A stretch of 64,000 nt of DNA from Heliopora coerulea (lineage: Eukaryota > Cnidaria > Anthozoa > Scleralcyonacea > Helioporidae): positions 88,501 to 152,500 of the forward strand of contig JASJOG010000103.1 of NCBI GenBank assembly GCA_030142905.1, given 5' to 3'. Below the pieces are notes generated by a model, which saw only the letters and a program-made list of their open reading frames with translations, was not told where the DNA came from and ran no database searches. Position 1 is the first letter of the stretch. Each line of letters begins with the position of its first letter. Positions 41,101-54,200 of the stretch are shown here, in pieces. The translations under genes were made by a program, and so were the position numbers.

Positions 41101-43805
41101 ATGTTAACATTCATAGAATGTCAGTAAGCCGTACTGCTACGAGTTATGCAAATGTTTGTGGGTATGTTTGCGGCAATCACGTGATAAGTGGTAAGTCACG
41201 GAAGGTCACGAAAGTGTACCGAACGGTACGCCATTTTTGTCTTCTTTGAAACCACCGTCCATGAGATATTTAAGATTTAAATTTTTTGACTAAACCCACC
41301 CTCTATGAAATCCTGATTGGATCTCCACAGATTGGAACTTCCGTCAAATCTGACTGATAGAGGATTAAGGACTGATCGATAGATCAGTCCGTCCGTTCAT
41401 CGGTTTCTCCGTCCACTCGTCGGTCGGTCCGTCTCTCGATCCATCCGTCCGTCTATCCATCCATCCACCCGTCTATCCATCTGTCCATCCGTTCATCTAT
41501 CCGTCCATCCGTCCGTTTATTCGTCCATATGTCCGTTTATCCGTCCAGCAGTCTAGCCGTCCATCCATCTATCCATCCATCATCCAATTTTTAACTATAT
41601 TTTAACACGGCATCTGATGCAAGGTACTACTTACAAAATCCTAAGGAAAATGTTTGAGAAAAACTTACCGAAAGGTACAACAAGTGGACAAGCTATACTA
41701 TAGATTATTATGATTGAGTAGATGGCAATCATCCATGCGTACTGAATACCAAATGGAAATTCAACAACGGCTTCCTAAACCAATGAAGAGTTACCAGACA
41801 TGTAAGAAAGGTAAATCACTGTATCTTCAACTATACGAGGTGTTTCGCTTTTTCAAAAAGTCATACATACATTTAATTGTAATAATTACACGGCTTATGT
41901 CTCTTCATATTAACCCTTCCCTTGTTAAGGATCATAGGCGTAGAGAGTATGGGGGGCTGAGGGGCTTCAGCCTCTTCAAAAATAGTTTTGGGGGGATTAT
42001 ACCACCTGGAATTTTACACCAATTGACAAAATATTGATCCATGATGTGGTTACTGACGTAATGGTTGGGGTTATATAACAGTCAAAGCCTCACTGTAGCT
42101 GTGAATAAAGCAGTAAATCTGAAACGGACCACGAAAGTAAGCACGCTGAGTTTGTGATCAACTTTCCCATTGGTAGCGAAGCTCGAACAAAAAAAAATTC
42201 AAAAAAAATCTTTAATTTTATAGAAATTAAACTGACGACGAAATTATAATAATATGAGGCCTAAACGCAATAATAAATGACTGCATCGTATCACGTCTGG
42301 CTCCTCAAATTTCGTGCACATCCTAATCTAGCCTTCGGAAAAAAAACATTCGAGCAGGCTTGCTCTGTACGTGAAAAAGAAGCTGAGTTCATGAGTTGCG
42401 CAACCCTGTACATAAGCAGCGTAAGACGATACCTGTTTCACCAACAATTTTTCTCCTTCTGTTTTCGCGTAACACATGCGTATACCATACACAAACAATT
42501 CTGGGAACCGCAATAACTCCAGTGCGGTTCCGATAAGAGCTGATGTGATAACATAGTTGACAAAAAACGCACCACTGTCAGGTAAAAACACACATCTAGG
42601 AGTAAAAGGATTAAAAAGGACATTTTACACGAAAATTACGGCTAAAATAGGGTAGATATGTAAAACTTTCCGAGTAGTTCAAACATTAAGAAAGATGTTT
42701 CTCTTGAAAAACATAGATTTTGCTTCGGGATTTGGTAGAAATAATTTTCTATGTCTGGGAATTTGGTAGAAATGAGCAAAAGCAACGTGAAGTGGAGAAA
42801 GAATTAGCAACATTGTACCCACCACTTACTTGGGCGCTAAGCATGAAATCGATTGGGATTCAGCAGGTTGTCCAAAAAGCTACTCCTGTTGGCGGAGTAT
42901 ACTTCTGGATAGCTGGTATGTATATATTGGATCGAAAACAATCCTCTTAACGGATGTAGTCACAGGTCAACTATCAAGAACTGTTAACTAGGCGTACCAA
43001 GTAAGAAAGATTGTATGCCCTCTTGTTAAAATCGAGTATCTAAAATCATTAAAGGTCATTTCACCCTGTGAAAGTTCACACACCATAAATTACTATTAAA
43101 ACACCTACTTCAGTCTACTCTGAAATGATTGAAAGTCTCCCTTAAACGTCATCTCAAAGAAGGCATCCAGACTGCAACGAAAGAAACAACAGAACGTTCA
43201 AAATGATGCTATTTCAAGACTAGTTAAGAAAGATTAAAGCTGCCCTGTACAGTTTGTTCGTTTCTGGTTAATCTTAACCTTCACGGATTCCTTCCGCAAA
43301 ATTAAGAATTTTCACGTGGTTTACAATAAAGTATTGAAATCTATTCACCATTTTAAAGCTCAAATATTATACTACAATTCTGTATTACGGGTCTCAAACA
43401 GAACATTTTCTTTTCTTTTATAGTTGGAGTAAAATCGACATTAATACGGATAACGGACAATTGTTCCAGAAACTGAAGTTTAATTCAGAATATCTGTACC
43501 GTACATTACGTGTACAATAGTCACATGTGGCTCGCAAGCCACGGTTTGACTATGAGCTAAAAATCCCGGTTGACATTTTCCACCATTAAGTAATACGATA
43601 TACGTATATTTTTAATGTAGGTGTGCATGTATATTTCTTAATGTGTATATGTGTATGTATATGTGTATGTATATGTATACTTACATGTACACGTACATGT
43701 ATACGCACATGTAAACGTATGTATATACAGTATATGTATATACAGTATATGTATATACAGTATATGTATATACAGTATATGTATATACAGTATATGTATA
43801 TACAG

Positions 43806-43853
<48 letters not shown>

Positions 43854-45188
43854 TGTGTGTATGTGTGTGTGTGTGTGTGTGTATGAATGTGTGTGTATGT
43901 GTGTGTGTGTGTGTGTGTGTATGTGTGTGTGTGTGTGTATGTGTGTGTGTGTGTATGTGTGTGTGTGTGTATGTGTGTGTGTGTGTGTGTGTGTACATAT
44001 AATGTATACGTTTATGTATACATGTAAGTTCATGCATATGCATATGCACATGTACTGTAAACGTATACCCATATACATATCTGTATATATAGAGGATCTG
44101 ACAGTGTTGAGATAATCAGATGAACTATTATCTGATTATCTCAACAACACTGTTAGCATCTATTCTTTTTGCCACCCTGTGTGACGAAACTGCGAATGTG
44201 TTTTGGCAATCTCCCTCTGTTTGCATCCCTGTGAAATTAGACGCACCATTTTTCCTAGCTATTCAGATTTAGAGTTGTAAAACAAGGGTAACGAGACGAA
44301 AAACTCAAGAAACTTTACCTGGTCAGAGCCAAAGAAGGAAGAATAACGATCATGAATAACAAGAATATGTAGACTTTAAACATCACAGATTTCTCTTGCC
44401 TAGTTCTGGGATGACAAAAATATAAATAAAGTTGACACGTAAATTAGCACAGGCATATAAAACATGAACTATCAGGACCGTACCTAAGTGGTAATTTGCC
44501 CGAGGCAAATTCTGTTGAATGGCGCTCCCTCAGCCCACTTAAACGCACCCCAAACTTCTTCTACCATAATTTTTTACCGGTACTACGGGTATACAACTAA
44601 ACTAGGCACTTCTGTAGCAAAAAGTGTTTCTTGTGCTTCTTATTTTTTTTATTACTGAGAACGTAACTAAAAATTGAAAACAGGTGCTTCCGAGTTTTTA
44701 CAGCTACAAAGTCGTCTATTAACGATGAGACGTCGAGAGATTGATTTAACATTTTGTTGATGTTGGCAAAATATTTCTGCACCTAGACAAAAAGACCAAA
44801 AAAGTCGAATTTTTGTTTCTTAAAACGTCGCCCCATAAAATTTGCACCCGGAGATAGCGCCCAAGTGCCCCCCCCCCTTGGTGCGGTACTGTAAACTATT
44901 AACACTCCATAACATTTGAGTACGCTACCACGCTTGGTATAGTTCTTTAAATAACAGTTTCTTGATAATATTTTATAGTTTTGCCATTCCTGATATTGTG
45001 GTTACAGAAATATCAAGGTATTCGCCTACAAAACTTAAGTTATTATCATCGTCATAACCATCATCATCATCATCAACATCACCATCACCATCACCATCAC
45101 CACCATCATCATCGCCATCATCATCGCCATCACCATCATCATCACCATCACCATCACCATCAACATTACCATCACCATCATCACCATC

Positions 45189-45222
<34 letters not shown>

Positions 45223-48200
45223 CCATCACCATCACCATCACCATCACCATCACCATCACCATCACCATCACCATCACCATCACCATCACCACCATCACCG
45301 AAGCTCAATAGAATTGGAGAACAGAATCAAATTACCGTGTCCACTGGTACTCGTAATAACTCGACCATGAAACTATGGCTGGCAATATGGCGGTGAACGT
45401 CCACAACATCAAGGTTGGTAAGAATTGATTCAAAAAAGGGTTGCCACGAGAATCCGCTTTATTTTCTATAATAACCAATCGGTTCACAATCATAGGCATT
45501 TGATTAGTTAGTCTGTTTTGAAAAATAAATATATAAATAAACAAATAAATAAATAAACAAATAAATAAATAAATAAACGTAGCGTCCTTTTTACGTCATT
45601 TGATTTTCACCTTGGAACCAGAAGTTTTCATCTAAACTTCAAAGCAGGATTTTATTTTAAACTCGTACAAGTGGAGAAAGAAAAGGAAAAAGGACAACCT
45701 AGAATCGTGTTGATAACCCCGGGTTACTACCCAAGTGTTTAATTTAAATACTCACTGATTATAACCCCCCCCCGATATAAGCCCCGCCTGGTGTATATCT
45801 AAAGCCTAGTTCCCATATAATCGCCCGAGTCGTCTCGATCGTCCGGATCGCCGCAAGAATATTTGAGGCGATCGGGGCGATTAGGGTGATTCGAGTTTCC
45901 ACATGATCGCCTCGATCGTCTGACTATGAATCTGCACGGTTGTCACTCGGCCCTAAACATCATTTTTGGCATGCTGCTCGCTAATTCTCAGTATTCTACG
46001 CCGGACAAGGCAGAGAAAAACAAGGTGAAAACATAAGGGAACATTTTGGGTTTGGCATTTATTTCAGAAGAGAGGAGTTTGGTCCACATCATACTCCTGT
46101 ACAGGAACTTCGTCTAAACGACAAAATTTCTCTTTGGGTGTTTTTCCAACAGTTGAGTCTGACAAACTAGACTTCATAATGAAGAGAATACTTGTTATAA
46201 AGAAATTAATACTTTTTCATTACTTGATAAGGTTGATTCAGTAGTTGGCACCATCTTGAAACGCGAATGGATTTGGATCGTCCCGATCGTCTCGATCGCC
46301 TGACAGATGTTTCCATTTGATTGCTCGCAATCATTCACGATCGTCCGGATAGATTTGCTGACTATCCAGGCAATCGCGATCGTCTCGATCACCCCGAAAT
46401 GTTTCCACATGATCGTCCCGATCGTCTGAGCAAATCTGGGGCGATCGAGACGATCCGGGCGATCTTATGGAAACCAGGTTTTTATGTGGAGTGTAGTTTT
46501 ATGTCATTACACTACACATTAAAACCTCGCTTAGTTTTGGCTTCACTTTTACGTTTCATTCCGATGAAAGGCATTCGCTCGAAATATATTTTTTGTTTAT
46601 ATATCTCAGTTTCCTTCAAACATATTTTTTGGCAATGCGCAACTCTTTTGCTGTTTTCACTTTCAAAGACGTTACTTTTGTCGACCGTGCACCGATGTTT
46701 GGTAATTCGGGAATGATTAGGGTGTGTACCACCCCTGACACCCAGCACTGGCGACTGGCGACGGCAAAAAAGCCTTACCTATTGATGCCTGAAGTTGATT
46801 CCATCCTGTAAGTAAAATAGCAGGGGTTGAGACGAATAAGACAAAGACAAAGAGAACAACGTTAATGAATGCGGTTCTTATCCACCAGTACTTGGGATCA
46901 GCTGACAAATTCTCCCAAATGATATTTCCAGGAGACGGAGCTCGCTCTACACTCCAAACACTCGACTTCAGCGCAAGGGACATGGAGGACTCGATGTAAC
47001 GTCCTCCCAAGATAAGGCTGTAATCTTGAATACATCTAGGAATAACAGCGAGTAAACTTGTGATGTGGCAGATGATGTTAGCGAGATTTGAAGATAACTA
47101 CGATTTTTGCCACGTTTGATCATTAACACAATAGGTAAAGGTAAAGGTAAAGGTGAGGTAGAAGTCTTTATTTGTACTGGATATTCCTATCAGCTACCTG
47201 AGCTGTTCTCCCTAGGGACCAGTAAGGGCCACCCCCATGGGTCTAGTGTTACTACAGGAGGAAACCGGAGTACCCGGAGGAAACCTGCGATGCTTGGTGG
47301 AGTCAAACTGGACAACACTCTTCTCACATGTGACCAAGATAACTTTAATCAGATAACTGCACGGAGCCGGAATCGAACCTAAGTCACAGTGGTGAGAGAC
47401 GTGCACGTAAACTGAGCCACCAGCACCCCAATACTTTTGATCTGAAAGTTTCTTTGCGACATGTTTCGGAGTTTACAATTTCTTTCCTCCGGTAATTTAT
47501 CAGACAATTTTGTGCGTGTTAAAATTTGGACGTTAGGTCTTGAAGTCGATTCCCACCGCGTGTAGTTGACTGCATTAAAGTTACCTTGGTCACATGTGAG
47601 CGTACTAAGTTCTGAAGGTGTTATTCGGGTACTCTGGCAAACAAAATAGACGATAGAACGTCAACTGCTGAAATTAACGACGAATTACTCATGGCTGCTA
47701 CTCGCGAGTTTAAATGTTTATACTTATATGATAACAAACTAAAAGATCATGACGGTCAGAGAAAGAAGATGAATGCATGGAAGGAGATTAGGGAAAGAAT
47801 ACAGTACGAATTCTTGTTGAAAATTGCATTAGAAGTTACAGCATTCGGAACCTTCGTCTCCTCATTCGTCTCCATAGTTCATTTCCCTGCTGTTTTCCTT
47901 TCCGCACCAGCAACAAGAACAAAGATTCCACTGTAAATATTGCCTTCGATTTTAGGCGACCATATTGGCAATTAAGCGCTGTACCACTACACAGTTACAA
48001 ATTTTACGTGGACGTTACGTCGGCGACCTTTCTGGGCATTAACGCAGACATCTGGGACGGCTTACGTTTACTTACCGAGTTTACGCGAAGCAGGCTTTAG
48101 TCATAGCTAACAGGGTCGCCCTGTACAAATAAATAATCACTAACAAAAAGCTTTGGCGTCTGAACTGGACTAAGTTCAGTGGTCCCCTTTATCTTTAAAA

Positions 48201-51200
48201 CCATTATCAAGAAAAATTATCAACAATGCTTCTGTATAAAATGTATTCTATGTCATTGTATTTGGCAAACTTAAACACGAATAGCTTCTCCTCTTTCGTT
48301 CTTATAACAATGTCAGCTGTCACCCTTTTTGGCTTTCACTATTTGTTACGGGTCATGGACGCATGGCAGTTTTACCCCTTGGGTTTGTATCAATCCAGGG
48401 GCCCCCCTCACGAATTCAGTTCTACACCACCAGCCTTATAGTGACGTGGAAACCATGCGTAAATCTTACCATTTTAATAAATCTTACCTTAAAACAATGT
48501 TAGGTTTATCAAACGTGACAAAGACAATCCCAAGGCTTTCGCTTCCAAGAACAGCTTCTTTTTCCCTAAGAAATTCATTTTTATATTTCTCTTCTTCTTT
48601 AACGAAGTACTCCAATCCATTATATTTCACTTTCCAGCACGGGCAACAAGGACAAACCTTGTTAGTACTGACAACTGTCTCTTGATTTCCTCCACCTCTC
48701 ATTGCATTCATAACATAAGTTTTCTTGCCTAAACTGGCTGCCTCAAGCTTCCTGCTTATCACAACGAGCTGGCAAATGTCATAAGCCAGTTGAACATTAG
48801 AGACACTTCCTTCGCCATACACTTCTCTATGAAACGCAAATAAACGTGATGTTTTTCAATCATGCGTAGTATAATACAGGTCCTACAATAAACAACCATA
48901 TCTAAAGTATTGCAAATTATACAACCATAATACACTGTATGTGCTCTGATCAAATTTCTGGAACCATTTGCCTCAAAACCGAACGTAAATAACATTTACG
49001 TTTCTTAACGTATAATGCACGATATCTAGTACGATTTTTATTCGCTCAGATGTATATTAGATATGCGAGAGCTTGGAGATATAAGTTCGTCATGCTCATT
49101 CTTCAGAAAAACAATTTCTGAGTCTGAGACGGACATCGAACCCACAACCTTCTGATGACCGGTGAGACGTTCTGTGGTAGCTCAATGGTTAGAGCTCAAG
49201 TGAAAGAAGAGGAAAAGATCCAAAAGTATGAATTAAAATGAGAGATTAAACAGTTGTGGTTAGTTGTCTTCACAGTGGTTAAGACACTGGCTATTTAGCA
49301 GCAGCTTCTTATGAGGAATGGCATATGAGGGCCCAGCAAAATTTTGCTTGTTTACGTTAATTTGGGTTCTTATCCCCACGCTTGATGAATGATGGATTAA
49401 ATTACAAAGATATCTGCTACAAGGAAAAGGTATATTTGATTGTCTTTGGGCTAAAAATGTGCCGGGCGGAATTAATAATTACCGCAAGTGCCGGGGGCTT
49501 AGAACTCGTGCCAGGTGGTCCGACCCGGTACTGCCTAGTGTGGTTGCATCCCTGACTTTCACCAACACGTACCGATTTTACCTATTCCCATAACCATTTA
49601 CTTTATCACACAAAGAATACTGATAAGCAACTGTTGTACTCACTCAAAATGTTGCTTTAGTTGGTCTGTTGATGCGGACTGTGAGACGTGGCTGACCAAG
49701 ATCGTGAGCTGTGAGACTGGATCATGGTCAGTCTCGTATCCTTGGGAAAATTTCCACAGCATTACGATAAGAATGGCCAAGTACAGGAACGCAAAGATTG
49801 TGTGCAGCCAAATCACATTGGAATCTGGTGCAAGATTAGCAATGGTCGTCGTGCCATAATGGTTTCTCCGAGGAACTAAGCGAAGGCAAAAATTTGATTT
49901 CATCAACCATATACAGAGTACAAATACGCCTCCACACACACACACACCGCCTACACCCCGCAAACCTTACACACCACATACCCTACACCTTTGTACCCCA
50001 ACCAACCCCCACTCTTCAACCCACCCCATATCACCACATACACACTCTAACACACCCACACCCCACCCACCTATGCACTAGGTTGAACTGACGTCAACTA
50101 ATCTAAACTTTAAGCAAGTTGAGGCAGGAGTCCACAAAAACTTGCCAGACTGAATAGGAGTCTGCAATTTGAAAAAGTTTGGGAACCAATGATGTAAAAT
50201 GTTTTTACTTTGAAAATGATCACGTAGTAGCTGGGTATTTAAGAACTGAACGTACAGGAGCGTTTCAACTAGCTTTTGTAACGTTTTAGTAACAAAAAGA
50301 TCAATAAAAGTGAAACTGAGCTTGTGGGCGGACTCCATCATCTGGGTTAAAAAATATTTTAACAAGTCAAGACGGAATTAATACACGTTAACTAAAACAA
50401 AATATTACTGATGAGAAATTCAACAATACATGAATAAACCGTATTAAAATATTTAAAAGTCATCCATGAATGTCCAATCAATATTTCTAAACAATGTTTT
50501 TGAGTCTTTTGACCCTAATGATGGACTATTAATCTTAAAGCTCTGTTTAAATTCTTTCAAGCTCTTCATTAACAAAACTCTTTGCAAAAGCTAGTAGGAA
50601 CAGTCTTGTACAGTCCTTATTTTAACTGTTCATAATATGGGTATTGAATTTTGTTTTTCCAAGGCCCAGATTCCAGAGGCTAGACTATCCCGCAGGCCAG
50701 AAACATGTCTAGAGAAAAGACAAGTTGTGTTATTTTGTTTGTCAAAACCAAAGATTAAACATCCACTATGTGTGAGCATGACTACAATAAACAAAAAGTC
50801 TCATCATCATAAAGAAAAAGATAAAAAAGGAAAAAATTATCCTGGGAAAAGTTAAAAAGTTGATTACAACATGCAACCACTTAAATTCATATTAAAATTT
50901 CTTAGTTTATGTCTTTATGATACTGTTTAAAATTTAAGAATTGAGTTTTCAAGATGACGTTATTCTTTGGAATATGTTTTATTCTATATTTTTAAAGTTG
51001 TTGGCTGAACTTTTCTTTTTTGCCTTCACATGCTAGATGCAATTTGCTTGTGGGCCACCAGTTGAATACCACGGGTTTATAGAATTATATTCTTACAATC
51101 TACCATTATTATCGTATATTTGAGTTGTGTACTCACTGTTATTTCCAGAATGGTTGACTGGTAATATTACAACAATTGACAGGACACAGATAATCACTGT

Positions 51201-54200
51201 GTAGTAAATGAGACATTTTTGGAAGTTAAGGTAATGGATGGCATCATGTCCTGCACGATGCTTGAGGTCATCATCAGATAATTTGAAAACAACTGCAATC
51301 CAGCTGAAAAATCCCTTAGAAAAATAGTAATAGAAACCAAAAACAATGAGATACTAAAGGTACTGTATGCATTAACCCACTAAGGGGCAAGGGCACACTC
51401 TATATTTTTACTCTGGCTAACACCAGACAATTTTACTCACCAACAGGCCCCACCCCATAATGAGTAAATATACAACAGAGTTCAGTTGATTGTTCAGATT
51501 AACAAATTTGCTGTAAGAATAATGGCATACTTTCAAGCTAATTAAATCAACTGAATCTCTAAACATCCAATTTCACCAACCACCAACAAAAGAAGAAGAG
51601 AAAAGTGAGAAAATTAATATCAACAATTATTATGGAAATATGAAATTTGATAATAAATATTCATGTACAGCTTTAAGCATGCAGAAAAGCCATTCTTTCA
51701 CTTTAAAATAAACTTTAATGTTCTAACATTTCATTGCATCATGCAAATTTGTGTGAGAATGAATAAATATTAAGTTGGTTACAGATCTATGTACCTAAAG
51801 TACAGCAATTTGAGTCAATCAAGACTGTACATCAATAGGCATCAAAGTGTAAGGAATCCATGAAGTGTGGAAGTGAGAAACCAAAACAAATGGACAAAGT
51901 GCAAAGAGACAAGCTAGAATAAAAGTAAATGAATGGAATATAACCAAGGCTACTGTTTAAAGCATTGTTAATACTTCTGAACCATAGGACTTTCATTTAC
52001 AATGATGCAAGATACAACAAAATGTGCTAGAACTTTAATATTTATTTTAAAATCAAAGAATTGCATGTTTTATACTGGGCATTAATATACATTGACATGT
52101 ATCAACTAATATTTATTATAAAATATTGTACAAATAGTATCTCAATAAATAAAATACAATTTATTGTTAAAACAAAAGATTTAAATCTGACAAATAACTA
52201 TGGTTTGAAAACACGTGTATTTCCTCAACTAAATTATCTGGCCACCTCAAATGACATTACTGAAGGAGATTCAAAAGAAAATGATGGCAAGTTACATAGC
52301 ATGTACCTGGGGTATTTTTAGCCATGAATGGAGGCAGTGCATCACCAGGAGTAACCTGAACCCTTTCCCAACATTATAACAACCCTCTTCCCCTGGTTAG
52401 CAAAATTGTCTGAAGTTAGCCACAGTAAAATAATAGAAGACTCATTGTTCAGGGAGAGTTCATTAAGGTACCTATTGGGAAAGAGTTCATTGAGATAGTT
52501 ATAGAGCCTGGACTATGAAGTTAGGTTGAGAAAATCAGATGGGAGTTAGGTTGAGAAAATCAGATGGGAGTTAATTTGCTTAAATATGAAGGTTGTGCTG
52601 CAAAGTCATACCGATTCTTCTAAAAATTTTTTAGCTAGAGGAGCCTCCACAGAGCCACACCAATTACCCAATGTACTGAACTCTTTTTTTTTGAAGGCAT
52701 ACTGTAGTCACTATTAAAAAGACTTCAAAAGTACTGATATTGGAATAATAGCATTTGATGGAAGATGATTTTATTTGAGTACTGCTACTAAAAATACAAC
52801 TTACACATGTTTCACCAATCTAGACTAGACATTTGATTGAGACACAACCATAACAGTGCAATACCATCCTGCTGACTACATGATAATGACAAGGAGAGTG
52901 AAAGGGCAAGAAGGGAAAATCATAGGGTGGTCACTGAAACAAAAGAGTGCCCATGAAAATGGAAGGGCTGAGTGCTCTTTTGTTTAAATACCGCTATAGT
53001 GTGGAAGCTGTATACTGTGCTAACTGTATGGAGTATGGACTATATGTACTGTACATATCAGAATATCCAATACCTTATCTGAAACATCTTCAGTTTGCAT
53101 ATGCAAGGTCTTTTCAGATTCGTTGATTGACTGATCATCTGATGCATCAGTTGTCCCAAAAAATATTTTAGTCCATCTGGAGAGGTTGCAAAGTAAAGAT
53201 GATCAGGATTTGTGCAAATTTAATGCAACCAGGGGGGGACTTGACTATAGAGGAATAGTATATCCAAAATTATATCTGTAAGGTGAAATACTGTTGATCC
53301 TACAAGAAATGTTTAATCAGTTTATCACCTACAGTATGGTTAATGTGAATGGTCCTTCACATGATAGACTCCTTGCACAGTAAGAATAAGGATGATAAAA
53401 TATAATGGTAGATTTCAGAATTTACATTTTACAATTTAGAGGTCACAAAAACAATGTCATCAAAATATTAACTGTTGTTGTCCACTTAAATTAGACCACA
53501 AGCTCAAAATTTAGATGAAGTGACAGCAAATTGGAGGCAAAGCCCAAGTCATCTATCATCTCATAGAAATTTGAGAGCATATCCACCGATAGTCTAATCA
53601 TTTTTAGTAGAAACTATATATCTTCAGTTTTTCCAATTTATGGCTAAAAACTAAGTATACAGAAAAGGCTGAAACACACTGTGCAGTGTCCATGCATAGT
53701 AGCCCAACCAAAGCAACCACTTTGAGTAGCTGCCAAGTTAGTCACCTTGGTAGTTTGACATGTTGAACTTTTGACCTTGGTTGCTTCAGTTGCTTTACTC
53801 TTATTGGCTGAGACTGGACTAGCTTACTTGCAACAGCACATTTGTACTCATAACCAACAGAATAATGGCATATTTTGAGGAAGGTTTAGTAAACTCATTT
53901 AGAAACTACCCAGTACTATATGACCTATAGAACTGACTGTCTTCTCTTCTTAACAACTTCAAGTCATAGAAAAGTAAGATAAAACTTTTCTCGTGTTAAT
54001 TATGGTTGCTGTTGTAATGCTTGTTGTCTTGCAGGCATTTTGGTTTAGTCACATTCATAAGGTTGCTGTTGATGTGTTTCCATAAGTCATACAACCAGCA
54101 CACACAGATGATTGTAGAGGTTGCCTGACCACAACAACTGCACAGTGTGTCTCAGTCAAGAAAACTCAGCCTTACTACCTTACTTGCTACCATTTGATAT

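Noticed and set aside
41714..42037. A 107-codon plus-strand frame overlapping TMEM63 exon 12
   Set aside because: Antisense shadow of a well-supported exon.
43623..44115. Long open frames on both strands rich in Cys/Val or His/Thr
   Set aside because: They arise entirely from the TG/CA and TATGTATATACAG repeats.
44973..45370. Open frames rich in Asp-Gly, His or Met
   Set aside because: They are translations of the CAT/CAC triplet array.
46321..46811. Plus-strand frames of 131 and 72 codons
   Set aside because: The first begins in the GATCGTC-rich MITE, and the second lies antisense to TMEM63 exon 7.
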